A DNA stretch of 38,410 nt from Bacteroidales bacterium (GCA_017516865.1 JAFXAU010000020.1:121711-160120), one strand, 5' to 3'. Shown: positions 16,729-26,042, counted from the first letter of the stretch. The notes: generated by a model not told the origin, from the letters alone. Made by a program: numbers and translations.

Positions 16729-16764
16729 AAAAAAAGGGCTGATTCGTAAGAACCAGCCCTTTTT
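16729..16764 (+). terminator. Rho-independent terminator of rplS
   Basis: AAAAAGGGCTG (16731-16741) pairs with CAGCCCTTTTT (16754-16764) across a 12-base loop, starting about 18 bases after the rplS stop and ending in a T-run. Confidence 0.92.
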
Positions 16765-16822
16765 GTGTATAATACGTTGAAAACTTGCGGTTTTATGGCA
16801 TTACCCTCCGTTATTTCTTTAC

Positions 16823-16830
16823 TAATTTTG
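16823..16830 (+). promoter_or_regulatory. -7-like box just upstream of the YigZ gene
   Basis: TAATTTTG matches TAnnTTTG only 9 bases before the ATG at 16840. A promoter is needed between the rplS terminator and this gene, and this is the best match, but the leader would then be only a few bases long. Confidence 0.4.
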
Positions 16831-16839
16831 AAAAGCGAA

Positions 16840-17433
16840 ATGGAGGAATATACGTATAAGACAATAAAGAATCCGTCGGAGGGCTTGTTTAAGGATAAAG
16901 GTAGCAAGTTCATGGCTTTTGCCTATCCTGTCATATCGGAAGATGAGGCAAAAATGCATTTGAACGAGTTACGTAAAGAACATCATTCGGCTCGACATCA
17001 TTGTTGGGCTTATAAAATAGATGGATTGAGTCGTTCTTCGGATGACGGTGAACCAACCAATTCGGCAGGAAAACCTATTCTGGGACAAATTGAGGCGTTT
17101 AGCGTGACAAATGTTGCAATTATAGTGGTCCGTTATTTTGGCGGTGTTTTACTGGGAGTTGGAGGTTTGATGCAGGCATATAAGGAGGCGGCTAAAAGTG
17201 CGTTGCAAAATGCGGAAATTGTCGAGAAAGAGTATATGTGCGGTTTTTCCATATCGTTTTCGTACGAACAAAATAGTGCGGTTATGAATGTTTTGAAACG
17301 GAACAAGGCTGAGATAATCTCTCAGGATTTTTCGGAAGCATGCTCGTTCCGTTGTAGAGTTTCACTAGAAAAAAGTCAGCAGTGCATATCTGCGTTGAAA
17401 AATATTTGTAAAGTAGTTATTGAAAATGAATAG
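16840..17433 (+). CDS. YigZ/IMPACT family protein
   Basis: The 197-residue protein has the UPF0029 N-terminal domain with the conserved blocks KGSKFMAFAYPV, SARHHCWAYKI, DDGEPTNSAGKPILGQI and VVRYFGGVLLGVGGLMQAY, followed by a small ferredoxin-like C-terminal domain. The family is shared by bacteria (YigZ) and eukaryotes (IMPACT, a regulator of translational control), and its bacterial role is not settled. The ATG at 16840 starts where family similarity begins (MEEYTYKTIKNPSEG); an upstream TTG/ATG extension would run into the terminator. It overlaps the next gene by 8 bases. Confidence 0.93.
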   Translation: MEEYTYKTIKNPSEGLFKDKGSKFMAFAYPVISEDEAKMHLNELRKEHHSARHHCWAYKIDGLSRSSDDGEPTNSAGKPILGQIEAFSVTNVAIIVVRYFGGVLLGVGGLMQAYKEAAKSALQNAEIVEKEYMCGFSISFSYEQNSAVMNVLKRNKAEIISQDFSEACSFRCRVSLEKSQQCISALKNICKVVIENE

Positions 17434-18358
17434 CGAGTACGAATTATTAAAAACATTGTGTTCTGTTCATGCTCCGTCAAGCGACGAAAGCAGAATGACG
17501 AAATTTCTTGTCGAGTATATTGAAAAAAATAGCTTTTCGTGGCGACACAAGCCTCATTTGATATTTGGCGAAGATTTTCAGGACTGTGTGATGATGGTGT
17601 GGGGAACTCCGCGGACAGCTATGATTGCTCATATCGACAGCGTGGGATATATGGTTGGATATGACAAACAATTGGTTCCTGTTGGTTCGCCCCGCTGTGA
17701 TGATGGTACGGATTTGGTTGGCTATCAAGATGGTGAAGCGGTCTCTTGCACGTTGAAAATCGAAAAAGACGGCGATGACGAAAAAATTGTTTATGAATCG
17801 AACGTTGAATTGGAACGGGGAACGTTGTTGACGTATAAACCAAATTGGAACGAAGACGAAGATTATATCGTATCTCCATTTCTGGATGATAGAGTTGGTG
17901 TATATGTTGCTTTGCAACTTGCTCGAACACTGAAGAGCGGTGCGATTATTTTTACGACAGGGGAGGAAACACGAAGCGGAAATGTGAAATTCTGTTGGCG
18001 GTATCTGTACAAACAGTATCATATTCACAATGCCTTGATTGCCGACATCACCTGGATAACCGAGGGAATAGAATATGGCAAAGGATGTGTTGTTTCCCTA
18101 AAAGATTCTAATTTGCCTCGGAGAACATACGTGGAAAAAATTCTGAACGTCGCACGACGTGAAAAAATAGAGATTCAACGCGAGGTTGAGGTTTCGGGAG
18201 GAAGCGATGGTGGAAATCTGCAAAGTATTCCGTATGCCGTAAATTGGTGTTTTGTCGGTGCTCCGCAGGAATTCCCGCATTCACCCAAAGAAAAAATTTG
18301 TAAAAAGGATATAGATTCTATGTTTCTGTTATACAAACAGTTAATGGAATATTTGTAA
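17426..18358 (+). CDS. M42/M28-like metal-dependent aminopeptidase
   Basis: The 310-residue protein shows the ligands of a two-metal co-catalytic peptidase in the expected order: AHIDSVG (first His and Asp), SPFLDDRVG (bridging Asp), TTGEETRSGN (catalytic Glu and its partner), ADITW (Asp) and the final FPHSPKE (His). This pattern fits the M42 glutamyl aminopeptidase clan or a close relative. It is somewhat shorter than M42 members (about 340-360). No signal peptide is seen, so it should be cytosolic and act on peptides. Its ATG overlaps the YigZ stop by 8 bases (ATGAATAG), so the two are translationally coupled. Confidence 0.82.
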   Translation: MNSEYELLKTLCSVHAPSSDESRMTKFLVEYIEKNSFSWRHKPHLIFGEDFQDCVMMVWGTPRTAMIAHIDSVGYMVGYDKQLVPVGSPRCDDGTDLVGYQDGEAVSCTLKIEKDGDDEKIVYESNVELERGTLLTYKPNWNEDEDYIVSPFLDDRVGVYVALQLARTLKSGAIIFTTGEETRSGNVKFCWRYLYKQYHIHNALIADITWITEGIEYGKGCVVSLKDSNLPRRTYVEKILNVARREKIEIQREVEVSGGSDGGNLQSIPYAVNWCFVGAPQEFPHSPKEKICKKDIDSMFLLYKQLMEYL

Positions 18359-18386
18359 AAAGGATAATTGAAGATAAAAGACATAA

Positions 18387-21300
18387 ATGAAAAAATTGTG
18401 TAGAAATACAATGTTGATTTTGGGAATTGTGATGTTGAATTGCAGTTTCCTCAATTCTTCTGAATATACTAAAGAGGCGTCGTATCCGTTTATTGGTGCT
18501 GATATGCAATGGGTTGATTCCGTGCTCAATACGATGACGCTTGACGAGAAAATTGGGCAGTTGTTCATGGTAGCTGCATATTCCGACCCGAAGCAGGATA
18601 ACGAAGAGGCTGTAAAAAAATTGATTACGGAAAGTCATATCGGCGGTGTGATATTTTTTAAAGGTTCCCCAATTCGACAGGCACAGATGACAAATACGTT
18701 TCAGTCGTTGGCGAAAATTCCGCTTTCTGTGGCAATTGACGGCGAGTGGGGCTTGGCAATGCGTTTAGATAGTACGATTGCATTTCCGAGACAGTTGCAG
18801 TTGGGGGCGATAGACCAAAAGAACGAATATTTGATAGAAGAAATGGGAAGGGAAGTCGGTCGCGAATGCGAGAGAATCGGCATTCATATCAATTTTGCTC
18901 CTGTGGTCGACATAAATAATAATCCTCAAAATCCTGTTATCAATACTCGCTCGTTTGGTGAAGAAAAAGAAAATGTCACTCGAAAATCTCTGTTGTACAT
19001 GAAAGGTATGCAGTCGCACTATATTTTAACAACGGCAAAACACTTCCCCGGACATGGAAATACGGCGAGTGATTCTCACTACACTTTGCCTCTGATAAAA
19101 GGAACAAAAGATGAAATTGATAAGTTTGAATTGTATCCTTTTAAACAATTGATAAAGAATGATTTGACTGGCGTAATGATCGCACATTTGAACGTGCCTT
19201 CTATGGAAAAAACTAAAAATCTGCCTTCAACGCTTTCTCGGAAAATTGTCACGGAAAAATTGCGTGACGAAATGAATTTTCAAGGCTTGATTTTTACCGA
19301 TGCTCTGAATATGAAGGCTGTCGTGAATGCGTTTCCGGCTGGCGAGGTTGAGGTTCGTGCACTTATGGCGGGTAATGATGTGCTGGAATTTACGCTGGAT
19401 GTTCCCAAAGCAATTTCGGCAATAAAACAGGCAATCGTTGACGGACGTATAACGGAAGCGGAAGTTGATGAACATTGTCGTAGAGTTTTGATTGCAAAGT
19501 CGTGGATGAAGGTTCCCGAACGGAATCATGTTGAAATTGCAAATTTGTATAAAGACTTGAATACTCCCGAAGCTCGGAATTTGAACAGAAAGTTGATTCA
19601 ACGTTCAATAACGGTTGTGAAAGATTCACAATCGCAGCTGCCGTTCAAAAAATTGGATACAAAGAAATTTGCCGTAGTTTCTTTGAAAAACGGAACGTCG
19701 TATTTTGTGAATAAATTACAGAAGCAAACTGCTGTAAAACAGTTTGTTGTGCCTGCAACGAATGATTATAAAACTTTCGAGGTGGTTTTGCCAAAAACTA
19801 TACAGGAGTTAAAATCATACGATGTCGTGATTCTTGACGTACAGGGAACAAGTTCGTATCCAAGTAAGAAATATGGAATCACGCAATCGATGGTTGACAT
19901 TGTTGGTCGTATTGCAAAAGAAAATAATGTGGTGATGGTTCTGCATGCAAATCCGTATGCTTTGGATTATTTTACCACTGTTCTGCCCGATGTAGAAAGT
20001 ATTGTCGTTTCGTATGATTTTAAAAGAATTGTTCAGGAAATAACGCCAGAAGTATTGTTTGGCGCGTTGCCTGCAAGCGGTCACCTGCCAGTTTCTGTCG
20101 GTGGATTTTCTGAAGGTGACGGAATTAGCACGGCTGCTATAAACAGACTGCGTAGTGGCGAACCGATTGAAGTTGGAATGAATGAAGACTGTCTACAAAA
20201 AATTGACAGCGTTGTTCAGCAATTTATTGACTATGGCGCGTTTCCCGGCTGTGAAGTATTGGTCGCGAAAGATGGCGTAGTGGTCTACGATAAGCCTTTC
20301 GGATTCTATACGTACGAAAATAAAGATACTGTCACCGACAATACCATATACGATTTGGCTTCGGTTACAAAGGTCGTTGCCACGACAGTTTCGTTGATGA
20401 AGTTGTATGACGAAGGACGTTTTTCCTTGGAAAAAACTTTGGGCGATTATCTCCCGTATTTAAAGGAAACAAATAAGGACACTCTTTTGTTGAAAGATGT
20501 ATTGACGCATCAGGCTCAACTTCGCTCGGGTGTTGGACTCACACAGTCTTTGTTTAAAAATTATTATGAAAAAGGAATGAAATCGCGGACTCGTTCGGCG
20601 GAATATCCATATATGATGGAATCGGGACTGTATATATCTTCGAAAATGCAATATGCCGACAATGCCATTTCGTCGAAGCGTGATTTTGAACATCAGATTG
20701 AAGTGGGCGAGGGAGTTTATTTGAACAATGCCTATAGAGACACGGTTATGAACTTGATTGTTTCATCGCCTTTGCTGCCAAAAAAGGAGACTGTGTATAG
20801 CGATTTGGGTTTTTATTTGTTGTCGGACGTTGTAAAACAAATTTCTGGCGAGTCTCTTGATGAATACACCATGGAAAACTTTTATTCAAAACTTGGTGCT
20901 ACAAGATTGGGTTACAAACCTTTAGAACGATTTTCGAAAACAGACATCGCTCCTACGGAAACTGAAGAATTCTTTCGCTGTCAGTTGTTGCAGGGCTATG
21001 TACACGATAGAGGAGCGGCAATGTTGGGCGGTGTGAGCGGTCATGCAGGCGTATTTTCTAATGCCGAAGATTTGGCAAAATTGCTTCAAATGCTTTTGAA
21101 TGAAGGAAATTATGGCGGTGAGCAATATATAAAACCTCGTACGGTTGAATTGTTTACATCGTGTCCATATTGCGATTTGGGAAATAGAAAAGGATTTGGT
21201 TTCGACAAACCCGAACCCGATACAAAAAAAATCGACCCGACATGTCGTTGCACGTCACCGAAAAGCTTTGGTCATACGGGTTTTACGGGAACAATGGTCT

Positions 21301-21443
21301 GGGTTGACCCCGAACAGTCTCTCGTGTACATTTTTTTGTCGAATCGGGTAAATCGCAAAACTCCTGATGCAAAAAATACTATGCTCGGTGATTCCGCCGT
21401 CCGTTCAAGAATACAACGAATTATTTATCAAGCAATAATTTAA
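18387..21443 (+). CDS. Glycoside hydrolase family 3 (NagZ-like) fused to a serine beta-lactamase-like hydrolase
   Basis: The 1018-residue protein has an N-terminal export signal (MKKLCRNTMLILGIVMLNC; a lipoprotein form is possible). Residues about 40-390 are a GH3 beta-N-acetylglucosaminidase domain with KHFPGHGNTASDSH (from 218), the NagZ loop that carries the Asp-His acid/base pair, and the nucleophile Asp305 in TDALNM. A linker domain (about 390-600) follows as in GH3 enzymes. From about 600 to the end is a class C beta-lactamase/esterase-like domain with SVTK (Ser659, Lys662), YSD (Tyr804) and HTG (963-965). Such fusions occur in Bacteroidota and suggest work on muropeptides in the periplasm or at the surface; the exact substrate is inferred. 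It is 28 bases after the peptidase gene. Confidence 0.9.
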   Translation: MKKLCRNTMLILGIVMLNCSFLNSSEYTKEASYPFIGADMQWVDSVLNTMTLDEKIGQLFMVAAYSDPKQDNEEAVKKLITESHIGGVIFFKGSPIRQAQMTNTFQSLAKIPLSVAIDGEWGLAMRLDSTIAFPRQLQLGAIDQKNEYLIEEMGREVGRECERIGIHINFAPVVDINNNPQNPVINTRSFGEEKENVTRKSLLYMKGMQSHYILTTAKHFPGHGNTASDSHYTLPLIKGTKDEIDKFELYPFKQLIKNDLTGVMIAHLNVPSMEKTKNLPSTLSRKIVTEKLRDEMNFQGLIFTDALNMKAVVNAFPAGEVEVRALMAGNDVLEFTLDVPKAISAIKQAIVDGRITEAEVDEHCRRVLIAKSWMKVPERNHVEIANLYKDLNTPEARNLNRKLIQRSITVVKDSQSQLPFKKLDTKKFAVVSLKNGTSYFVNKLQKQTAVKQFVVPATNDYKTFEVVLPKTIQELKSYDVVILDVQGTSSYPSKKYGITQSMVDIVGRIAKENNVVMVLHANPYALDYFTTVLPDVESIVVSYDFKRIVQEITPEVLFGALPASGHLPVSVGGFSEGDGISTAAINRLRSGEPIEVGMNEDCLQKIDSVVQQFIDYGAFPGCEVLVAKDGVVVYDKPFGFYTYENKDTVTDNTIYDLASVTKVVATTVSLMKLYDEGRFSLEKTLGDYLPYLKETNKDTLLLKDVLTHQAQLRSGVGLTQSLFKNYYEKGMKSRTRSAEYPYMMESGLYISSKMQYADNAISSKRDFEHQIEVGEGVYLNNAYRDTVMNLIVSSPLLPKKETVYSDLGFYLLSDVVKQISGESLDEYTMENFYSKLGATRLGYKPLERFSKTDIAPTETEEFFRCQLLQGYVHDRGAAMLGGVSGHAGVFSNAEDLAKLLQMLLNEGNYGGEQYIKPRTVELFTSCPYCDLGNRKGFGFDKPEPDTKKIDPTCRCTSPKSFGHTGFTGTMVWVDPEQSLVYIFLSNRVNRKTPDAKNTMLGDSAVRSRIQRIIYQAII

Positions 21444-21446
21444 CTT

Positions 21447-22298
21447 ATGGAACTACCAAAAAACATATTAGATAAGATTCAGAAAATATATAGCGATAAT
21501 CCTCAGGGACTTAACATCATCGAAGAACAAATCGACTTGGATATTCAGATGAATTATTTCAAGCGGTCGGGAATGTTGAAGAAACATGTTTTTTCGTTTG
21601 ACGAAATCCTTGAAAAACTTCCAATTTTGTACGATCCCGATGCACGTCTGGAGGAAAAAAGAGACGAACTGATTTGTCTTGCTTCGTTTGACAATGTTGA
21701 AGCATTTCGAATTCTTGAAAAATTCAAAGAAGAATCAGAAGGAGAGATAAAGCTTTGGGCTGCAATGGCTTATAGGGAAAGTAAAATGCTGTTGGAAAGT
21801 TCTTTGCTTGACGAGGATCAGATTCTAATTTCTACAGGCCTCGGTGGTAAAGGAACACGATTGAGATATTTTGTCTGTTTAGTTCATAGAAACGAGGAAC
21901 CTTATACCGATGTTCAGGAAAAACTCATCCGTGAAGAATTCGAATCGTCGGCGGAACGGTCGGAGTCGGAGATAGAATCGCTTGTTTTTGAAAATCAGTA
22001 CGTGAAAGTTTCTATTCTTATTCCAATAAATGCGTCGGTCAAAAGTGTTGTCGATCCTGTCATTGAAGTGGGAGAGGAGTTTGGCGATTTTATTGACGAA
22101 CATGTGATTATAACAAATGTTCGGACGTTTACGAATGATGAAATTAACGACATTGTACACGATGTGATGAGCGAAGACGACATAATTGACATTGATGAAT
22201 TAGACGCTTTCCCGATAGACGATTACACTGCCGATTTGGACGATGACGACGAAGATGGTGATGTAGACGACGATGACACTGACGACGAAGATTTGTAG
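21447..22298 (+). CDS. Conserved protein of unknown function with a long acidic tail
   Basis: This 283-residue protein begins 3 bases after the stop of the GH3/serine hydrolase gene, so it belongs to that operon. I do not recognise a named domain. The N-terminal half is mostly helical (DEILEKLPILYDPDARLEEKRD resembles HEAT-type helices). The middle has a GGKGTRLRYFVCL strand pair. The last 45 residues are almost only Asp, Glu and small residues. No signal peptide or membrane segment is seen, so it should be cytosolic. The acidic tail could bind basic proteins or metal ions; that is inference. Its codon use fits its neighbours. Confidence 0.75.
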   Translation: MELPKNILDKIQKIYSDNPQGLNIIEEQIDLDIQMNYFKRSGMLKKHVFSFDEILEKLPILYDPDARLEEKRDELICLASFDNVEAFRILEKFKEESEGEIKLWAAMAYRESKMLLESSLLDEDQILISTGLGGKGTRLRYFVCLVHRNEEPYTDVQEKLIREEFESSAERSESEIESLVFENQYVKVSILIPINASVKSVVDPVIEVGEEFGDFIDEHVIITNVRTFTNDEINDIVHDVMSEDDIIDIDELDAFPIDDYTADLDDDDEDGDVDDDDTDDEDL

Positions 22299-22319
22299 TG
22301 TTTTGTTTGAGGAATATTG

Positions 22320-22327
22320 TATATTTG
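22320..22327 (+). promoter_or_regulatory. -7 promoter box of glnN
   Basis: TATATTTG matches TAnnTTTG, 52 bases before the glnN ATG and 21 bases after the stop of the acidic-tailed gene. TTTG motifs lie upstream at 22292-22295 and 22302-22305, with spacings a little long and short. Confidence 0.5.
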
Positions 22328-22379
22328 CGACGTGCAAGCATGAAGGGAATGTTAATTTAGAAAAATAAAATCAAGGAAT

Positions 22380-24575
22380 ATGTCAAACTTGAGATTTCAG
22401 ATTGTTGGCGACGCCTTTCGGAAAAAGGCCGTAGAGGTTGAAGCACCAAAAGAATTAACGTCGGAGTATTTCGGCAAATATGTATTTGGCCGCAAGGAAA
22501 TGGAAAAATACTTGTCGAAGGAGACGGTTAAGAAAATCAGTGACGTAATACATAACGGAGCAACATTGGAACGCGACATTGCCGACCATGTTGCAGCTGG
22601 AATGAAGCAGTGGGCAATGGAAATGGGCGCAACGCACTATACTCACTGGTTTCAGCCATTGACCGACGGAACTGCCGAAAAGCACGATTCATTTATTGAA
22701 TATGATGGTGCTCCGGGCGAAGGTGTGATAGAGGAATTTTCAGGAAAATTGCTTGCCCAACAGGAGCCAGATGCATCGAGTTTTCCGAGTGGAGGCTTGC
22801 GGAATACGTTCGAAGCTCGCGGCTATTCGGCTTGGGACCCGTCGTCGCCAGCATTTATCGTTGACGATACGCTTTGTATTCCAACTGTTTTTATCTCATA
22901 TACAGGCGAGGCTCTTGACTATAAAGCTCCTCTGCTGAAGGCTTTGAACGCTGTCAATAATGCGGCGGTTGAGGTTTGTCACTATTTCGATGCAAATGTG
23001 AAAAAAGTGATTTCGTACCTCGGTTGGGAACAGGAATACTTTTTGGTTGATGAAGGTTTGTATGCAATTCGTCCTGATTTGTTACTGACAGGAAGAACTT
23101 TGGTCGGACACGAATCGGCAAAAAACCAACAATTGGAGGACCATTATTTCGGTGCAATTCCTGAACGTGTTCAGGCTTGTATGAAAGAGATTGAGTATGA
23201 GGCATATAAGTATGGTATTCCGTGTAAAACACGTCATAACGAAGTCGCTCCGAATCAGTTCGAGCTTGCTCCGATTTTTGGGGAGACAAATTTGGCAAAC
23301 GACCAGAATTTGCTGATAATGTCAATTATGAAACGTATTGCGCGTAAACATGGATTCCGTGTGCTGTTGCACGAAAAACCGTTCGCAGGGATAAACGGTT
23401 CGGGAAAACATAATAACTGGTCGTTGGGAACTGATACTGGCGTGGGATTGTTTACACCGGGAAAAACGCCGACGGAAAATTTGCAGTTTGTGACATTTGT
23501 AGTAAATACGCTGATGGCGGTTTATAAAAACGATGCTTTGTTGAAGGCTTCTATCATGACGGCGCAAAATTCTCACCGTCTTGGAGCTAACGAGGCGCCT
23601 CCAGCTATTATTTCAGTCTTCTTGGGCTCTCAGTTGTCCGATATTCTTGACAAAATAGAAAAAAGTACTACCGAAGAGGCTATCACCGTCGATGGAAAAC
23701 GGAAATTTAGTCTTGGCGTTTCGCAACTTCCCGAAGTTTTGTTGGATAATACGGATAGAAATAGAACATCGCCGTTTGCTTTTACGGGAAATCGTTTTGA
23801 ATTCCGTGCTGTTGGTTCGTCGGCAAACTGCGGGTCTGCCATGATAGCTCTGAATACGGTTGTTGCAGCTCAATTAAAAGAATTCAAGGTTGAGGTTGAC
23901 GCACATATTGCCGACGGAATGGGCAAGGAGGAAGCGATTTTCACAGTTTTGAAAAAATACATAAAAGAGTCTAAACCAATTCGTTTCGATGGAAACGGTT
24001 ACAGTGATGAATGGAAAAAAGAGGCCGCTTCGCGTGGATTGGACTGTGAATCGAGCGTTCCGTTGATTTACGATGCCTACACTCGTCCTGAATCGGTTAA
24101 GATGTTCGAAAATTGCGGTGTTTTCACAGCCAAGGAACTCGAGGCCCGAAACGAAGTAAAATGGGAAATCTTCACTAAAAAGATTCAAATCGAGGCACGT
24201 GTGTTGGGCGATTTAGTGATGAATCATATTATCCCTGTTGCAACACGTTATCAATCAATGCTTTTGGATAATGTGTATAAAATGACGCAAGTTTACGAAC
24301 GTTCGAAGGCGGAACGTTTGTCGGCTCACGATAATTCTACGATAGAAGCGTTGTCGGAACATATTTCTGCAATGAAAGACTTTGTGGAACAAATGGTTGA
24401 TGCCCGAAAAGTTGCAAACAAAATTACCAACGAACGTCAAAAGGCGATTGCGTACCAAGAGACGGTTTTGCCATTTCTTGAAAAAATTCGTTTCCACGCC
24501 GACAGTCTGGAACTGATTGTCGATGACGAAATGTGGACACTTCCTAAGTATAGGGAATTGTTGTTTATTCGATAA
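22380..24575 (+). CDS. glnN: Glutamine synthetase type III
   Basis: The 731-residue protein is a GSIII enzyme, which makes glutamine from glutamate, ammonia and ATP. It is far longer than GSI (about 470). Visible motifs are the N-terminal GSIII region THYTHWFQPLTDGTAEKHDS, the ATP/metal region QEYFLVDE, KTRHNEVAPNQFELAP and GSGKHNNWSLGT, and the C-terminal region with NRTSPFAFTGNRFEFRAVGS. GSIII forms dodecamers and is the main form in many Bacteroidales. It is transcribed alone and ends at a strong terminator. No regulatory PII gene lies nearby. Confidence 0.97.
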   Translation: MSNLRFQIVGDAFRKKAVEVEAPKELTSEYFGKYVFGRKEMEKYLSKETVKKISDVIHNGATLERDIADHVAAGMKQWAMEMGATHYTHWFQPLTDGTAEKHDSFIEYDGAPGEGVIEEFSGKLLAQQEPDASSFPSGGLRNTFEARGYSAWDPSSPAFIVDDTLCIPTVFISYTGEALDYKAPLLKALNAVNNAAVEVCHYFDANVKKVISYLGWEQEYFLVDEGLYAIRPDLLLTGRTLVGHESAKNQQLEDHYFGAIPERVQACMKEIEYEAYKYGIPCKTRHNEVAPNQFELAPIFGETNLANDQNLLIMSIMKRIARKHGFRVLLHEKPFAGINGSGKHNNWSLGTDTGVGLFTPGKTPTENLQFVTFVVNTLMAVYKNDALLKASIMTAQNSHRLGANEAPPAIISVFLGSQLSDILDKIEKSTTEEAITVDGKRKFSLGVSQLPEVLLDNTDRNRTSPFAFTGNRFEFRAVGSSANCGSAMIALNTVVAAQLKEFKVEVDAHIADGMGKEEAIFTVLKKYIKESKPIRFDGNGYSDEWKKEAASRGLDCESSVPLIYDAYTRPESVKMFENCGVFTAKELEARNEVKWEIFTKKIQIEARVLGDLVMNHIIPVATRYQSMLLDNVYKMTQVYERSKAERLSAHDNSTIEALSEHISAMKDFVEQMVDARKVANKITNERQKAIAYQETVLPFLEKIRFHADSLELIVDDEMWTLPKYRELLFIR

Positions 24576-24582
24576 AAGTGTG

Positions 24583-24608
24583 AAAGACGGTTTCGACCGT
24601 CTTTTTTT
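24583..24608. terminator. Terminator between glnN and convergent rsgA
   Basis: AAAGACGGT (24583-24591) pairs with ACCGTCTTT (24596-24604) around a TTCG tetraloop, followed by more T residues. The T-run reaches the stop codon of rsgA on the other strand, so a hairpin for both transcripts is possible. Confidence 0.92.
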
Positions 24609-25539
24609 ATTGTGCTTCGCGATGTTTGACGTTTTTGTCGTCCATAAATGCCAAATAGTTCTTGTATCGCGAAACTGCGATTTTCCCGTCTTCCACAGCC
24701 TTAATCACATTGCACTTTGGCTCGTGAGAGTGGGTGCAGTTATAATACTGACACTCAGACGAATATTTGAAAATCTCGGGAAAATATTGGCTGATTTCTT
24801 CGCTTTCCATATTGAGCAGGCCGAATGCTTTCACTCCGGGCGTGTCAATTATGTTGCCGCCGTTTGTCGTTTCGTACATTTCGGCAAACGTGGTGGTGTG
24901 CTGACCTTTGTGGAATGATTTTGATATTTCGCTTGTTTTGAGTTCGCTGTTGTTTGTAAGTTCCTTGATGATGGATGTTTTGCCCACGCCCGAATTTCCC
25001 GACAAAAGCGACACTTTTCCTGCCAGTCGTTTTTTGAGTTCGTCGATGTTGTAACCAGTCTTGGTTGAAATGCAAAGGACTTCGTAACCGGCAAGTTTAT
25101 ATATTTCTTTCCATTCTTTAATAACGGTCTGGTCTTCGGCTGATTGAAATAAATCGTATTTGTTGATGAGAATCGTACATGGAATGTCGTATGCCTCGGC
25201 GGTTACCAAAAATCTATCGACAAACTGTAGCAACGTCTGCGGCGAGTGAATGGTAACCACAATGTATGCCATATCAATGTTTGCCGCAATTATTTGTGAT
25301 TCTTTTGAAAGATTCGACGCTTTACGGATTATGTAATTTTTTCGATCGGCGATATCGGTGATGATTCCCGCAGATTCATTTTCGAGGTCGAAAAAAACGT
25401 AATCGCCAACTGCAATGGGATTTGTGCTTCTAATTCCGTTCAGACGAAGTTTCCCTTTAATTCGGCAGTCAAAAATAGTATCGTCGTCTGTTTTGACTTT
25501 GTAGTTGTTCCCCGTTGATTTAAGGACGAGACCTTTCAT
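24607..25539 (-). CDS. rsgA: Ribosome small subunit-dependent GTPase A
   Basis: The 310-residue protein has the circularly permuted GTPase order of RsgA (YjeQ): an N-terminal OB fold, NKYD (G4, residues 126-129) before the P-loop GNSGVGKT (181-188), then DTPG (G3, 232-235). The C-terminal zinc knuckle is Cys263, Cys268, His270 and Cys276. RsgA helps mature the 30S subunit. It starts one base after the stop of the upstream unknown gene, so the two form an operon on the minus strand. Confidence 0.97.
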   Translation of the reverse strand: MKGLVLKSTGNNYKVKTDDDTIFDCRIKGKLRLNGIRSTNPIAVGDYVFFDLENESAGIITDIADRKNYIIRKASNLSKESQIIAANIDMAYIVVTIHSPQTLLQFVDRFLVTAEAYDIPCTILINKYDLFQSAEDQTVIKEWKEIYKLAGYEVLCISTKTGYNIDELKKRLAGKVSLLSGNSGVGKTSIIKELTNNSELKTSEISKSFHKGQHTTTFAEMYETTNGGNIIDTPGVKAFGLLNMESEEISQYFPEIFKYSSECQYYNCTHSHEPKCNVIKAVEDGKIAVSRYKNYLAFMDDKNVKHREAQ

Positions 25540-25540
25540 G

Positions 25541-25963
25541 CTATTTCTTGAGTATCAGATTGTTAATACCGTTCTTTCCGAACTCTTTTTCGTATTTTTG
25601 AATCAGTTCGTTCTGTTTTTTCTCAAATTCCTTTGGCGGTAGTTTGTCGCCACCGTTTTGTTGGAGGTCACGGTTAGCCATACGGAGAATCAGTTCTTCC
25701 CAAAAGGTTTGTTCGTCGTAGTGTTCCACAGAAGCATCGCAGTCGTCTTCAAATTCCTGACATGGGACGTATCCGCCCATTTTCTTGTCGAATTCAATGT
25801 CGTCGTTTCCTTGACGGTAGGCACTTTCGTACAATTTTTGCATTAGTTCGTCAATTTCGCCGGCATTGTCTGCTTGTTCGTATGCTTGCAACATCCATTC
25901 TCCCATATACGCAAGTTGGAGAAGGTTCTGAAACTGTTTGTCCGTTAATTCAATTTTTGCCAT
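25541..25963 (-). CDS. Small conserved protein of unknown function upstream of rsgA
   Basis: This 140-residue protein is not recognised. It looks fully helical and charged: an N-terminal block MAKIELTDKQFQNLLQLAYMGEWMLQAYE, a central region with two cysteines (YVPCQEFEDDCD) and a Lys/Glu-rich C-terminal helix. There is no signal peptide. It is co-directional with rsgA and ends one base before the rsgA start, which makes it a real gene and suggests co-expression. The start ATG at 25963 has no in-frame competitor nearby. Confidence 0.75.
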   Translation of the reverse strand: MAKIELTDKQFQNLLQLAYMGEWMLQAYEQADNAGEIDELMQKLYESAYRQGNDDIEFDKKMGGYVPCQEFEDDCDASVEHYDEQTFWEELILRMANRDLQQNGGDKLPPKEFEKKQNELIQKYEKEFGKNGINNLILKK

Positions 25964-25991
25964 AGCTTTTAAAAATGAGAAACTATAAAAA

Positions 25992-26019
25992 GTAGAGACG
26001 TGCTATGGCGCGTCTCTAC
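25992..26019 (-). repeat. Palindromic GTAGAGACG element, likely also the fumarase terminator
   Basis: GTAGAGACG (25992-26000) and CGTCTCTAC (26011-26019) form a 9-base-pair stem that extends to 12 with one G-U pair, closing on a TATG loop. Read on the minus strand it follows the fumarase stop by 23 bases and is directly followed by TTTTTAT, as in a rho-independent terminator. The same palindrome type is, from memory, a dispersed intergenic element in many genomes. Confidence 0.75.
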
Positions 26020-26042
26020 ACTATTTATTATGTTTTAGAATT

